Source: an uncultured Paracoccaceae bacterium (GTDB lineage Bacteria > Pseudomonadota > Alphaproteobacteria > Rhodobacterales > Rhodobacteraceae). Taken from it: a DNA stretch of 64,000 nucleotides. Below the pieces are notes generated by a model. The model did no database searches, had not been told where the DNA came from, and saw only the letters and a list, made by a program, of their open reading frames with translations. Shown here piece by piece: positions 1 to 7,692 of this stretch. The stretch lies in the NCBI GenBank assembly GCA_947498985.1, contig CANMMF010000006.1, forward strand, positions 282,586 to 346,585, in the 5' to 3' direction. Both the position numbers and the translations under genes were made by a program. Within the stretch, counting starts at the first letter, position 1, and each line of letters opens with the position of its first letter.

Positions 1-249
1 GACCAGATGCGCGACATCACGGCAGACGCGGCGGAGCGTGTGGTGCTGGATCTCGGCCAGGTCGGCTTTATCGACTCAAGCGGTCTGGGCGCGATTGTGG
101 CGGCGATGAAATCCATGCCGAAAGGGAGCAAGCTTGAGCTGGCGGGCCTGACACCCGCCGTCGACAAGGTCTTTCGGATGACCCGGATGGACACGATCTT
201 TGCGATCCACCCGTCGGTGCAGGATGCCAAGACCGATGCCGGTGCCTGA
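1..249 (+). CDS. STAS-domain anti-sigma factor antagonist (5' end missing)
   Basis: The reading frame is open from base 1, so the N-terminus lies outside the window. The visible 82 residues are the C-terminal part of a STAS domain of the RsbV/SpoIIAA type. The signature DSSGLG (codons from about position 73) holds the serine that a partner kinase phosphorylates in this family. Unphosphorylated antagonists bind the anti-sigma kinase and free a sigma factor. The next gene overlaps its end and encodes a matching HATPase, which supports a partner-switching module. A phosphatase or receiver gene could lie upstream, unseen. Family is confident; the sigma factor or process controlled is unknown. Confidence 0.85.
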   Translation, partial: DQMRDITADAAERVVLDLGQVGFIDSSGLGAIVAAMKSMPKGSKLELAGLTPAVDKVFRMTRMDTIFAIHPSVQDAKTDAGA

Positions 250-727
250 TGCGCCGATGAGCGGGAGAATCGCGCCGATGACAGGGCCGGTCGGTCAGAC
301 AGGGACAATCGCGATCGACGAACGGATCAATGGGGACGCGCGGTCCGTCAGCGCCTTTCTGGTGGAAACGCGCGCCCGGCTGGTCGATGTCCAGCACCCC
401 GCCGCGGGGGACGTCACCTGGGAGGTGGTGCTGGCCGAAGTGCTCAACAATGTGGTGGAACACGCCTATCGCGACACAGACGCGGGCCAGATCGAGATCG
501 CGCTGCGCTTTTTTACGGAGTTTGAGGCGACGATCTGCGACCGCGGTGTTGCGATGCCGGGATGCGCGCTGCCTCCGGGCGCTCCGCATGATCTCGATGC
601 CGGCAAGGACGAGCTGCCGGAAGGCGGATTCGGCTGGAACCTGATCCACCGGCTGACGAAAGAGATGGATTACACGCGCGAAGGCGACGAAAACCGGCTT
701 CGCTTCACGCTGGCCTTCGATCTTTAG
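236..727 (+). CDS. RsbW-like serine kinase / anti-sigma regulatory factor (HATPase_c_2)
   Basis: This is a GHKL-type ATPase of the RsbW/SpoIIAB kind. The N-box lies in the segment LAEVLNNVVEHAY and a glycine-rich lid in EGGFGWNLIHRL, followed by a beta strand at the C-terminus. Such proteins phosphorylate the STAS antagonist and sequester a sigma factor, or act in a related output. It overlaps the STAS gene by 14 bases, so translational coupling is likely. The start is uncertain: in-frame ATGs also occur at 200, 224, 257 and 278. Position 236 was chosen for the short overlap and a weak AGGA upstream. About 163 residues from this start. Confidence 0.8.
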   Translation: MPVPDAPMSGRIAPMTGPVGQTGTIAIDERINGDARSVSAFLVETRARLVDVQHPAAGDVTWEVVLAEVLNNVVEHAYRDTDAGQIEIALRFFTEFEATICDRGVAMPGCALPPGAPHDLDAGKDELPEGGFGWNLIHRLTKEMDYTREGDENRLRFTLAFDL

Positions 728-740
728 CGGGCTCGGGGTC

Positions 741-787
741 GGGCGGGTCTGGACGGGCCGCGGTGGGGCGGGTCTGGACGGGCCGCG
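741..787. repeat. tandem 22-bp direct repeat, two copies
   Basis: A 22-bp unit beginning GGGCGGGTCTGG and ending GGCCGCG occurs at 741-762 and again at 766-787 with no change. The period is 25 bp. It lies just after the stop codon of the HATPase gene. No hairpin with a T-tract follows, so a terminator role is not supported. Confidence 0.85.
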
Positions 788-841
788 CCGTTTGCGGATC
801 GGGCATGTGGTTCTGACACTCGTTATCTGAAAATCCGCTGA

Positions 842-892
842 GTCACCTTGCCGCCTGCGGCACTGGCCGGGTCACCTTGCCGCCTGCGGCAC
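842..892. repeat. tandem 22-bp repeat with internal GCCGC/GCGGC palindrome
   Basis: The unit begins GTCACCTTGCC and ends TGCGGCAC. It is identical at 842-863 and 871-892, with an 8-bp linker. Each copy contains the small palindrome GCCGC-CT-GCGGC. The style (short, palindromic, tandem, intergenic) is that of REP-like elements. Confidence 0.85.
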
Positions 893-1289
893 GAAAGATG
901 TGGCGCGATGCGTGCTTGCCGGTTGGTCGAGTACATGACCTGCACAGGCTCTTTGTACGGCCTGATGATCCAATAACCGGCGCGGTGGCACGTGAAATTG
1001 TTTCGAACACCAGACGGTCTCGGCGCAAATGGGGCACAGTGAACCAGGCCGCCAGCGAATCGCGCGAAGAACCCGAGGCAGAGATCGGGCCTCGCACGGC
1101 CTCCAGCCAAGAAACTGAGTGCAAACCCCATATTTGCGACCGCAGAACGCCCGAGCAATCGCCGCGCGAGTGCTTGGACCGGGTCCGGGGCAAGACCGAT
1201 CCGATCCTTGATCAACATGACCCAAAAGACCCGCAAATTGCCCGGTTTCGCCCCTATTTCCGCCTGTTTTGAACATTATGCTCAGACCC

Positions 1290-1563
1290 GTAGCTGCATA
1301 TGGCTTCCCTCGGTGTCGCGTTTTTACAGCCCCCACCCAGTACGCGGCACCGAGGCTTAACCTCCCCCAAAAAAAAGCCCGATTCCAGACCCTGCCCGCG
1401 ACCACGATCAGGCGCATGCCGCCGATCTTCGCGCCGGTCGCAACATTGTCGCGGACCTTCCACATTCCTGCCCGTATTCTCCGGCATGTTTGGACCTGTA
1501 GCTGCATATGGCTTCCCTCGGCGTCGCGTAATTATTGCCCCCACCCAGTGCGCGGCGTCGAGG
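1290..1563. repeat. pair of 66-bp direct repeats 208 bp apart
   Basis: The segment 1290-1355 recurs at 1498-1563. Both start GTAGCTGCATATGGCTTCCC and end CGAGG, and have the same length with scattered substitutions, for example TTTTTACAG against TAATTATTG in the middle. The copies flank about 140 bp of unrelated sequence. No terminal inverted repeats or transposase were found. The equal length and partial divergence suggest an old duplication or two members of a dispersed family. Confidence 0.8.
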
Positions 1564-1663
1564 TCACTATGCAGCCCACCCCCTCCATTCCATGCGTCTC
1601 ACCGATTGACGCCAGCGCGATGCCTCCTATCCTCCGCCCGGAAGCGAACAGGGGATCAGACAG

Positions 1664-3241
1664 ATGCGCGACTTTCAGACACCGGGCCGCTCGGCGGTTC
1701 TGGCCACAAACGGGCTGTGCGCGACATCCAATCCGCTGGCGGCCTCCGCGGCCATCGACATACTGCGCCGGGGCGGCAACGCGATGGATGCGGCCATCGC
1801 CGGAGCGGTCATCCTGGGGCTGGCCGAACCGCAGATGACCGGCATCGGTGGCGATTGCTTCACGCTGCTCTCGCCTGCCGGAACCGAAGACGTGATCGCC
1901 GTCAACGGGTCGGGCCGCGCGCCGGGTGCGGCAGATGCGGCGGCATTGCGCGCCCAGGGGCACGAGACCGTACCGCTTTACAGCGCCCACGCCGTGACCA
2001 TCCCCGGCGCCATCGATGCGTTCTGCACCATGTCCGACCGCTGGGGGCGGCTCGGTCTTGCCGACAGCTTCGCCCCGGCCATCGCCTATATGGAAGAGGG
2101 CGTTCCGGTCTCGCCGCGGGCGGCGTTCGACTGGCAGATGGACACACCCGTGCTGCAGGGCCACGGGCTCACGCATTACCTCGACAACGGCAGGATCCCG
2201 GAAAAAGGCGATATTTTCCGCCTGCCCGGCAATGCAGAGGTGCTGCGCCGCGTTGCCCGCGACGGACGGCGCGCCTTTTACGAGGGCGAAGTGGCCGAGG
2301 ACATGCTGGCCACGCTGAACGCCATGGGCGGCGTGCACAGCGCTGCGGATTTCGCCGCCACCGACTGCACCCTCACCGAGCCGGTCAGCGGCCATTACAA
2401 GGGGCGCGAACTGCTCGAACACCCGCCCAACGGGCAAGGGATCATCGCGCATCTGATGCTCAACATCCTGTCGCATTTCGACCTCGCCGCGATGGATCCG
2501 ATGGGGGCGGAGCGTGTGCACATAGAGGCGGAAGCCGCGAAGCTTGCCTATGACGCGCGCGACCGGTTTCTGGCCGATGCGGGCCACATGACGCGTCTCG
2601 ATCATCTGATGAGCGCAGGGACGGCGGAAAAGCTCGCCGCCCTGATCGATCCCAAGCGCGCCATGGCGCATCCGCAACAGACCTCCGAGGCGGTGCACAA
2701 GGACACGATCTACATCACCGTCGTCGACCGCGACCGCATGTCTGTGTCGCTGATCTATTCGATCTTCCACGGGTTCGGCTCCGGCATCGCGTCGGAGAAA
2801 TTCGGCATCCTGCTGCAGAACCGCGGCGGCGGGTTTTCCCTGCAGGAGGGGCATCCCAACGAGATGGCGGGCGGCAAACGGCCGATGCACACGATCATTC
2901 CCGCGATGATGCGCGATGCGGGCCGCGTGAGCATGCCGTTTGGCGTGATGGGCGGTCAATATCAGCCCAACGGCCACGCCCGCGTGGTCACCAACATGAC
3001 CGATTTCGGCATGGATGCGCAAACCGCGCTCGACGCGCCGCGCAGCTTTGCCGAAAAAGGCGTGCTAAACCTCGAACGGGGCTATGGCGAGGATGTCCGG
3101 CGCGCGCTGGCCGAAAAGGGCCACGAGATCGTCACACCCGAGGTGGCCATCGGCGGCGCGCAATCGATCGTGATCCACGAAAATGGCGTGCTCGAAGGGG
3201 CGTCGGACCCGCGCAAGGATGGCTGCGCGCTGGGATACTGA
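1664..3241 (+). CDS. ggt: gamma-glutamyltransferase family protein
   Basis: A 525-residue Ntn-hydrolase of the gamma-glutamyltransferase family, which cleaves or transfers the gamma-glutamyl group of glutathione and related amides. The precursor self-cleaves before a catalytic threonine. Here the expected motif is KDTIYITVVD, placing the nucleophile at about Thr348, followed by the downstream FGSGI glycine motif. The large subunit starts LATNGLCATSNPLAA, typical of the family. No signal peptide is evident at the chosen start, so the enzyme may be cytoplasmic or belong to the group of GGT-like acylases. A glutathione synthesis gene (gshA) lies 0.7 kb downstream on the other strand. Family is sure; substrate is not. 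Confidence 0.9.
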   Translation: MRDFQTPGRSAVLATNGLCATSNPLAASAAIDILRRGGNAMDAAIAGAVILGLAEPQMTGIGGDCFTLLSPAGTEDVIAVNGSGRAPGAADAAALRAQGHETVPLYSAHAVTIPGAIDAFCTMSDRWGRLGLADSFAPAIAYMEEGVPVSPRAAFDWQMDTPVLQGHGLTHYLDNGRIPEKGDIFRLPGNAEVLRRVARDGRRAFYEGEVAEDMLATLNAMGGVHSAADFAATDCTLTEPVSGHYKGRELLEHPPNGQGIIAHLMLNILSHFDLAAMDPMGAERVHIEAEAAKLAYDARDRFLADAGHMTRLDHLMSAGTAEKLAALIDPKRAMAHPQQTSEAVHKDTIYITVVDRDRMSVSLIYSIFHGFGSGIASEKFGILLQNRGGGFSLQEGHPNEMAGGKRPMHTIIPAMMRDAGRVSMPFGVMGGQYQPNGHARVVTNMTDFGMDAQTALDAPRSFAEKGVLNLERGYGEDVRRALAEKGHEIVTPEVAIGGAQSIVIHENGVLEGASDPRKDGCALGY

Positions 3242-3349
3242 CAGGCGCCGGGCTCCACGCGCCAAACGCCATGTTTTTCCCCGAAATTGCCCGAATTCGG
3301 CCCCGAGCCTGCGTCAGCTTTGCCCCGAACCCAGATTTGGAGCCTTTGG

Positions 3350-3910
3350 ATGTTCGGACCCGTCGCCTCGTTCGAGAATTTCATCTTCAACGCGTTCGAC
3401 TTTTCCGGTCGAGCGACCCGCGCGGAATACTGGTGGGTGTTCCTGATCCGGACGCTGTTTTTCGTCGCAGCCGTCGCCGCCGACATCATCTACATCTCGG
3501 TGGCGGTGGATCTCAGCCTCAGCCCGTTCGGCTATGCCACGTTCTGGTTTCTCTCCCTGACGCTGATCCCGTCGCTGTCGCTCAGCGCACGCCGGTTGCA
3601 CGATGCGGGCCGCTCTTCATTCTGGTGGCTGGTGAATTTCGTGCCCTTCGCCGGCGTGCTGTGGTTCTTCCTGCTGATGTCGACAAAAAGCGAGGACGAG
3701 GACAACAAGTGGGGGCCGATGCGCAACCGTGGACGCAAGCGTCAGCGAAAGCAAAAGGACGGGTCGGCCAAGCACGATCCGTGGCAAAGCTATGCGGTGC
3801 TGGTCAACGCCGAGAAAGCCGCCTCGCCCGAGCAGATCGCGGCGCAGCGCGAGGCGATCACCGATTATTACCGTACCAAGGTGCTGAACGCGCGGCCAAG
3901 CGCAGGCTGA
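3350..3910 (+). CDS. DUF805 family inner-membrane protein
   Basis: A 186-residue membrane protein. The DUF805 start is recognisable (FDFSGRATRAEYWWVFL), followed by hydrophobic helices near residues 23-45, 50-75 and 92-112, and the SARRLHDAGRSSFWW motif usual in this family. A charged C-terminal tail of about 65 residues is rich in Lys and Arg. The start at 3350 is preferred over an in-frame ATG at 3287 because GGAG lies at 3339-3342, seven bases upstream, and DUF805 proteins normally begin this close to the motif. Function of the family is unknown. Confidence 0.88.
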   Translation: MFGPVASFENFIFNAFDFSGRATRAEYWWVFLIRTLFFVAAVAADIIYISVAVDLSLSPFGYATFWFLSLTLIPSLSLSARRLHDAGRSSFWWLVNFVPFAGVLWFFLLMSTKSEDEDNKWGPMRNRGRKRQRKQKDGSAKHDPWQSYAVLVNAEKAASPEQIAAQREAITDYYRTKVLNARPSAG

Positions 3911-3931
3911 TCCGCACCCCCGCGCCGCGGA

Positions 3932-5302
3932 TCAGTAGCTGTAATCGGCGTAGATCCGGCTGAGATCGCCCTGCCAGTCGCCATGATAGCGCGCCAGCAA
4001 TTCATCGGCGGGCGCCTGGCCGGTCTCGACGGTTTCCTTGAGCGCGTTGAGGAAATGCGTCTCGTCGGGCACCAGCCCGCCGGCACCCGGACGGGCCCGC
4101 GCGCGCAGCCCGGCATCGGCAATCTCGACCACCTGCCGGGCCAGATCGTGCATCCGAAGACCGTTCACCTCGGCCTGCATGCCCTCGACCGATGCCGCAA
4201 CACGCAGCGCGTCGCGGGTCTCCGCCGACCAGCCCCTGACCAGGTCCCAGGCGGCGTCGAGCGCGGATTGATCATACATCAGCCCGACCCAGAAGGCCGG
4301 AAGCGCGCAGAGCCTGCGCCAGGGGCCGCCATCGGCGCCGCGCATCTCGATGAATTTCTTGATCCGCGCTTCGGGGAAGAGCGTGGTGAGATGGTCGGCC
4401 CAGTCCGAAAGCGTTGGCGTCTCGCCGGGCAGTGCGGGCAGTTTGCCGTCGAGGAAATCGCGGAAGGACATGCCCAGCGCGTCGATATATTCGCCGTCGC
4501 GATAGACGAAATACATCGGCACATCGAGCGCGTATTGCACCCAGGCCTCGAACCCGAAGCCTTCGTCGAAGACAAATGGCAACATGCCGGTGCGGTCGGC
4601 ATCGAGATGCCGCCAGACCCGCGCGCGCCAGCTTTTGTGGCCATTGGGGGTGCCCTCGAAGAACGGCGAGTTGGAGAACAGCGCGGTCGCCACCGGCTGC
4701 AGCGCCAGCGCCACGCGCAGCTTCTGCACCATGTCGGCCTCTGACGCGAAGTCGAGATTGACCTGCACCGTGCAGGTGCGCCGCATCATCGTGGTGCCGG
4801 ATGTGCCCACCTTCTGCATGTAGCCATCCATCAGCTTGTAGCGGCCCTTGGGCATCAGCGGCATGTCTTCATGCCGCCAGATCGGCGCGGCGCCGAGCCC
4901 GATGAACCCGACCCCGATCTCGTCGGCGATGTCCTTGACGTCGGCCAGATGCGCGTTCACCTCGTCGCAGGTCTGGTGGATCGTCTCGAGCGGCGCGCCG
5001 CTGAGCTCCAGCTGGCCGCCGGGCTCCAGCGAGACGTTGGCGCCGTCCTTTTCCAGCCCGATGAGATGCGCGCCCTCGATGACCGGGGTCCAGCCATGGC
5101 GGTCGCGCAGGCCTTCGAGCACCGCGGTGATCGAGCGCTCGCCCTCAAAGGGCAGCGGCTTCAGCGTGTCCTTGCAATAGCCGAATTTCTCGTGCTCGGT
5201 GCCGATCCGCCACGCATCCCTGGGTTTGCAGCCGTCGGACAGGTATTCGGCCAGTTGCTCGTGCCGTTCGATCGGCCCGCCGCCGGACTGGGGAATGGAC
5301 AT
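3932..5302 (-). CDS. gshA: glutamate-cysteine ligase
   Basis: A 456-residue ATP-dependent ligase making gamma-glutamylcysteine from glutamate and cysteine, the first step of glutathione synthesis, in the cytoplasm. It belongs to the plant/alphaproteobacterial class, not the E. coli class. Recognisable stretches include GTEHEKFGY near the N-terminus, MPKGRYKLMDGYM, and RRTCTVQVNLDF in the middle. Length fits the class. It is the last gene of a minus-strand run with rsmE and a small membrane protein. The gap to the upstream gene is 63 bases. Confidence 0.93.
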   Translation of the reverse strand: MSIPQSGGGPIERHEQLAEYLSDGCKPRDAWRIGTEHEKFGYCKDTLKPLPFEGERSITAVLEGLRDRHGWTPVIEGAHLIGLEKDGANVSLEPGGQLELSGAPLETIHQTCDEVNAHLADVKDIADEIGVGFIGLGAAPIWRHEDMPLMPKGRYKLMDGYMQKVGTSGTTMMRRTCTVQVNLDFASEADMVQKLRVALALQPVATALFSNSPFFEGTPNGHKSWRARVWRHLDADRTGMLPFVFDEGFGFEAWVQYALDVPMYFVYRDGEYIDALGMSFRDFLDGKLPALPGETPTLSDWADHLTTLFPEARIKKFIEMRGADGGPWRRLCALPAFWVGLMYDQSALDAAWDLVRGWSAETRDALRVAASVEGMQAEVNGLRMHDLARQVVEIADAGLRARARPGAGGLVPDETHFLNALKETVETGQAPADELLARYHGDWQGDLSRIYADYSY

Positions 5303-5365
5303 GGCGCTCTCCGCTCGTGCTGTTGCGTATCAGGGCTGCAGTCCTGAGCCGAAAGGAAAGGCGTG

Positions 5366-5890
5366 TCAATGCAGCCGCGGACGGTCGGGTGCGGCCCCGG
5401 ACTTGCGCCAGATCACCACCGGCCGGTCGGCACCCTGCTCCAGCGTGCGCAGCATGCGGCGGGTCTGGATGCCGGGCAGATGGGCGAAGGCGTCAAAGAG
5501 CGCGTCGGCGCCTTCGGCATTGACCGGGATCGCCAGCGGCGGCTGGCCGGGTTGCGCCAGCAGCCAGTGTGGCGGGCGGGCGGTGGGATCGAGCGTGAGC
5601 GCGGTGAGGCTCTCGAGATCGGCCACGCCCCCCGAGAGCGGGCCAAAATAAGTGATGCGGCCTTCGATGACCTGCACGATGCCGGGGCCGCCGTCGCCAG
5701 TGCGAAAGCGCGCCCGTTGCACCCCCGCGACGGCCAGAACGGCGCCGATCACCATGACCACGTAGCCGATCCAGTGCAGCGTGCCGCCGCCGGTGAAGAA
5801 CGCCCAGTAGAGCCCCAGCGCCAGCGCGCTCAGGCCGATGAGCGCCTCGCGGTAGCGCGCGATCTGCGCGCGGGCCTCGGGGCGGATCAC
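5366..5890 (-). CDS. small membrane-anchored protein of unknown function
   Basis: A 174-residue protein with two hydrophobic segments near residues 17-32 and 38-58, probably a hairpin anchor, followed by a soluble domain of about 115 residues. The soluble part has no motif I recognise. It starts with GTG inside the stop codon of rsmE (GTGA overlap at 5887-5890), so it is translationally coupled to rsmE and precedes gshA. Such proteins are conserved between rsmE and gshA in related bacteria, as far as I recall. No function is proposed. Confidence 0.8.
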   Translation of the reverse strand: MIRPEARAQIARYREALIGLSALALGLYWAFFTGGGTLHWIGYVVMVIGAVLAVAGVQRARFRTGDGGPGIVQVIEGRITYFGPLSGGVADLESLTALTLDPTARPPHWLLAQPGQPPLAIPVNAEGADALFDAFAHLPGIQTRRMLRTLEQGADRPVVIWRKSGAAPDRPRLH

Positions 5891-6654
5891 ACCCAGTCCC
5901 CCAGTTGCATCTGCCAGAGCGTGAGCGCCGCGACGGCGGCGGTGTCGGCGCGCAGGATGCGCGGGCCAAGGCTGACGGTCACCGATTGCGGCATGGCGGC
6001 AAGCCGGTTGCGCTCATCGGCCGAAAACCCGCCCTCAGGCCCGATCAGGATCGCCCAGGCGCCACTCGATCCGGCCTGACGGCCGGCCTCGTCCGGTTGC
6101 GGGGTCCGCGTCGCGAGGCCGTCCAAACGGACGGATGAGCCTGCCGCCGTCTCGTCGCAGAACATCAGCCGCCGCTCGGCAGGCCAGCCCGCCAGCACCC
6201 GATCGAGCCGCGCCAGCGCCGCCACCTCCGGCACAAAACCCGCGCCGCATTGCTCGGCGGCCTCCACCGCATGGGCCTGCGCTCGGTCCTGCCGCAGACG
6301 CTCGGAATTGGTGTGCTCGGTCTGCACCGGCACAATCCGGCGCACCCCCATCTCCACCGCTTTTTCGACGATGAAATCGGTGCGCGCCTTCTTTATCGGC
6401 GCAAAGAGCAGCCAAAGATCCGGCGGCAGCACCAGCGGCGCCGATCTTGCGCGGCACATGAGCGTGCCCGCCTTGCGCCCGGCGTCCGCAACCTCGGCCT
6501 GCCATTCGCCATCGCGGCCATTGAACAGCGCCACGCGATCCCCCGGCCCCAGCCGCATGACGCCGAAAAGGTAATGCGCCTGCTCCCGCGTCAGAGCGAC
6601 CGGTTGTCCCCCGGCCAGATCCTGCTCTACATAAAGACGGATTTTCGCTTGCAT
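5887..6654 (-). CDS. rsmE: 16S rRNA (uracil(1498)-N(3))-methyltransferase
   Basis: A 255-residue SPOUT-class methyltransferase that methylates N3 of U1498 in 16S rRNA using S-adenosylmethionine. The N-terminal PUA-like part (MRLGPGDRVALFNGRDGEW) and the C-terminal SAM-binding knot (ILIGPEGGFSADERN, then LGPRILRADTAAVAAL) are both intact. The open frame extends upstream to 6867, but that part runs through ubiA. The family start is MQAKIRLYV at 6654, with an alternative ATG at 6663. The start lies only 11 bp (or 2 bp) from the divergent ubiA start. Confidence 0.92.
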   Translation of the reverse strand: MQAKIRLYVEQDLAGGQPVALTREQAHYLFGVMRLGPGDRVALFNGRDGEWQAEVADAGRKAGTLMCRARSAPLVLPPDLWLLFAPIKKARTDFIVEKAVEMGVRRIVPVQTEHTNSERLRQDRAQAHAVEAAEQCGAGFVPEVAALARLDRVLAGWPAERRLMFCDETAAGSSVRLDGLATRTPQPDEAGRQAGSSGAWAILIGPEGGFSADERNRLAAMPQSVTVSLGPRILRADTAAVAALTLWQMQLGDWV

Positions 6655-6665
6655 GAGGCGCATAT

Positions 6666-7631
6666 ATGGCCGGAACCCGCCAGAGACCAGAGGCCGAGAC
6701 CAGCGTTGCCGACGCCGTGCAGGGCAATTGGGTCGACCGTTACGCCCCTGCCGCCGCGCGCCCCTATCTGCGGTTGTCGCGCATGGACCGGCCCATCGGC
6801 ACCTGGTTGCTGCTGCTGCCCTGCTGGTGGGGTCTGCTGCTCGCGATGGTGCATGACAGCCAGCCAAGGCTCTTTGATGCCTGGATCTTTCTGGGCTGCG
6901 GGATCGGCGCCCTGCTGATGCGCGGCGCGGGCTGCACGTGGAACGACATCACCGACCGCGACATCGACGGCTCGGTCGCGCGTACCGCCTCGCGGCCCAT
7001 CCCGTCCGGCCAGGTCACCGCCAGACAGGCGCTGATCTGGGCCGTGGTGCAGTCGCTGATCGCGTTCTGCATCCTCATCACCTTCCCGCCCATGGCCATC
7101 GCGCTCGGCGTGCTGGCGCTCCTGCCGGTGGCGGTCTACCCCTTTGCCAAGCGCTTCACCTGGTGGCCGCAGGTCTTTCTGGGCATCGCGTTCAACTGGG
7201 GCGCGCTGCTGGCCTGGACCGCCCATACCGGCCATCTCGAGGGTCCGGCGGTGATTCTCTATCTCGGCGGCATGGCCTGGACGCTCTTTTACGACACGAT
7301 CTACGCCCATCAGGATATCGAGGACGACGCGCTGATCGGCGTGAAATCGACCGCACGGCTCTTTGGCGACAACACGCCGGCCTGGCTGGCGCGCTTTCTG
7401 GTGGCCACCGTGGCGCTCATCGGCGTGGCCGTGGTCTGGGCCGCGCCGGACGGAGAGATCCTGCAGCTTGTGATCCTGCTCTGCGGGCCCTGGGCCATGG
7501 GTTGGCACATGATGTGGCAGCTCAGGCGCCTCAGGCTCGACGACACCACCCGCCTGATGCATCTGTTCCGGTCCAACCGCGATGCCGGACTGATCATCGT
7601 GCTGTTTTTCGCCGCGGCGCTTTTCGCTTGA
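6666..7631 (+). CDS. ubiA: 4-hydroxybenzoate polyprenyltransferase
   Basis: A 321-residue integral membrane prenyltransferase of ubiquinone synthesis, joining a polyprenyl chain to 4-hydroxybenzoate at the inner membrane. The first Asp-rich motif, NDITDRDIDG (near residue 96), and the second, DTIYAHQDIEDD (near residue 210), bind Mg-diphosphate. About eight or nine hydrophobic helices are visible. The N-terminus VADAVQGNWVDRYAP followed by RPYLRLSRMDRPIGTWLL is typical of alphaproteobacterial UbiA. It is transcribed away from rsmE with almost no spacer. Confidence 0.95.
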   Translation: MAGTRQRPEAETSVADAVQGNWVDRYAPAAARPYLRLSRMDRPIGTWLLLLPCWWGLLLAMVHDSQPRLFDAWIFLGCGIGALLMRGAGCTWNDITDRDIDGSVARTASRPIPSGQVTARQALIWAVVQSLIAFCILITFPPMAIALGVLALLPVAVYPFAKRFTWWPQVFLGIAFNWGALLAWTAHTGHLEGPAVILYLGGMAWTLFYDTIYAHQDIEDDALIGVKSTARLFGDNTPAWLARFLVATVALIGVAVVWAAPDGEILQLVILLCGPWAMGWHMMWQLRRLRLDDTTRLMHLFRSNRDAGLIIVLFFAAALFA

Positions 7632-7692
7632 TTGCACATATCGCAAAGCGCGACTATTTGATGTGCGTCCCAAACCGGAGCTTGCCGCGCCG

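Larger units (their letters stand above)
728..1663. other. gene-free spacer of about 940 bp carrying several short repeats
   Basis: No convincing gene is seen on either strand. Open frames here overlap one another in several frames and give arginine-rich, low-complexity translations with no recognisable domain. The spacer holds three sets of direct repeats (741-787, 842-892, and 1290-1355 with 1498-1563), listed separately. Parts between 900 and 1500 look less GC-rich than flanking coding DNA. The ggt promoter should lie in the last part. Confidence 0.6.

Noticed and set aside
823..1507. Possible genes on the minus strand in the 0.73-1.66 kb gap
   Set aside because: Several overlapping frames give unrelated translations without domains, and the direct repeats pass through them.
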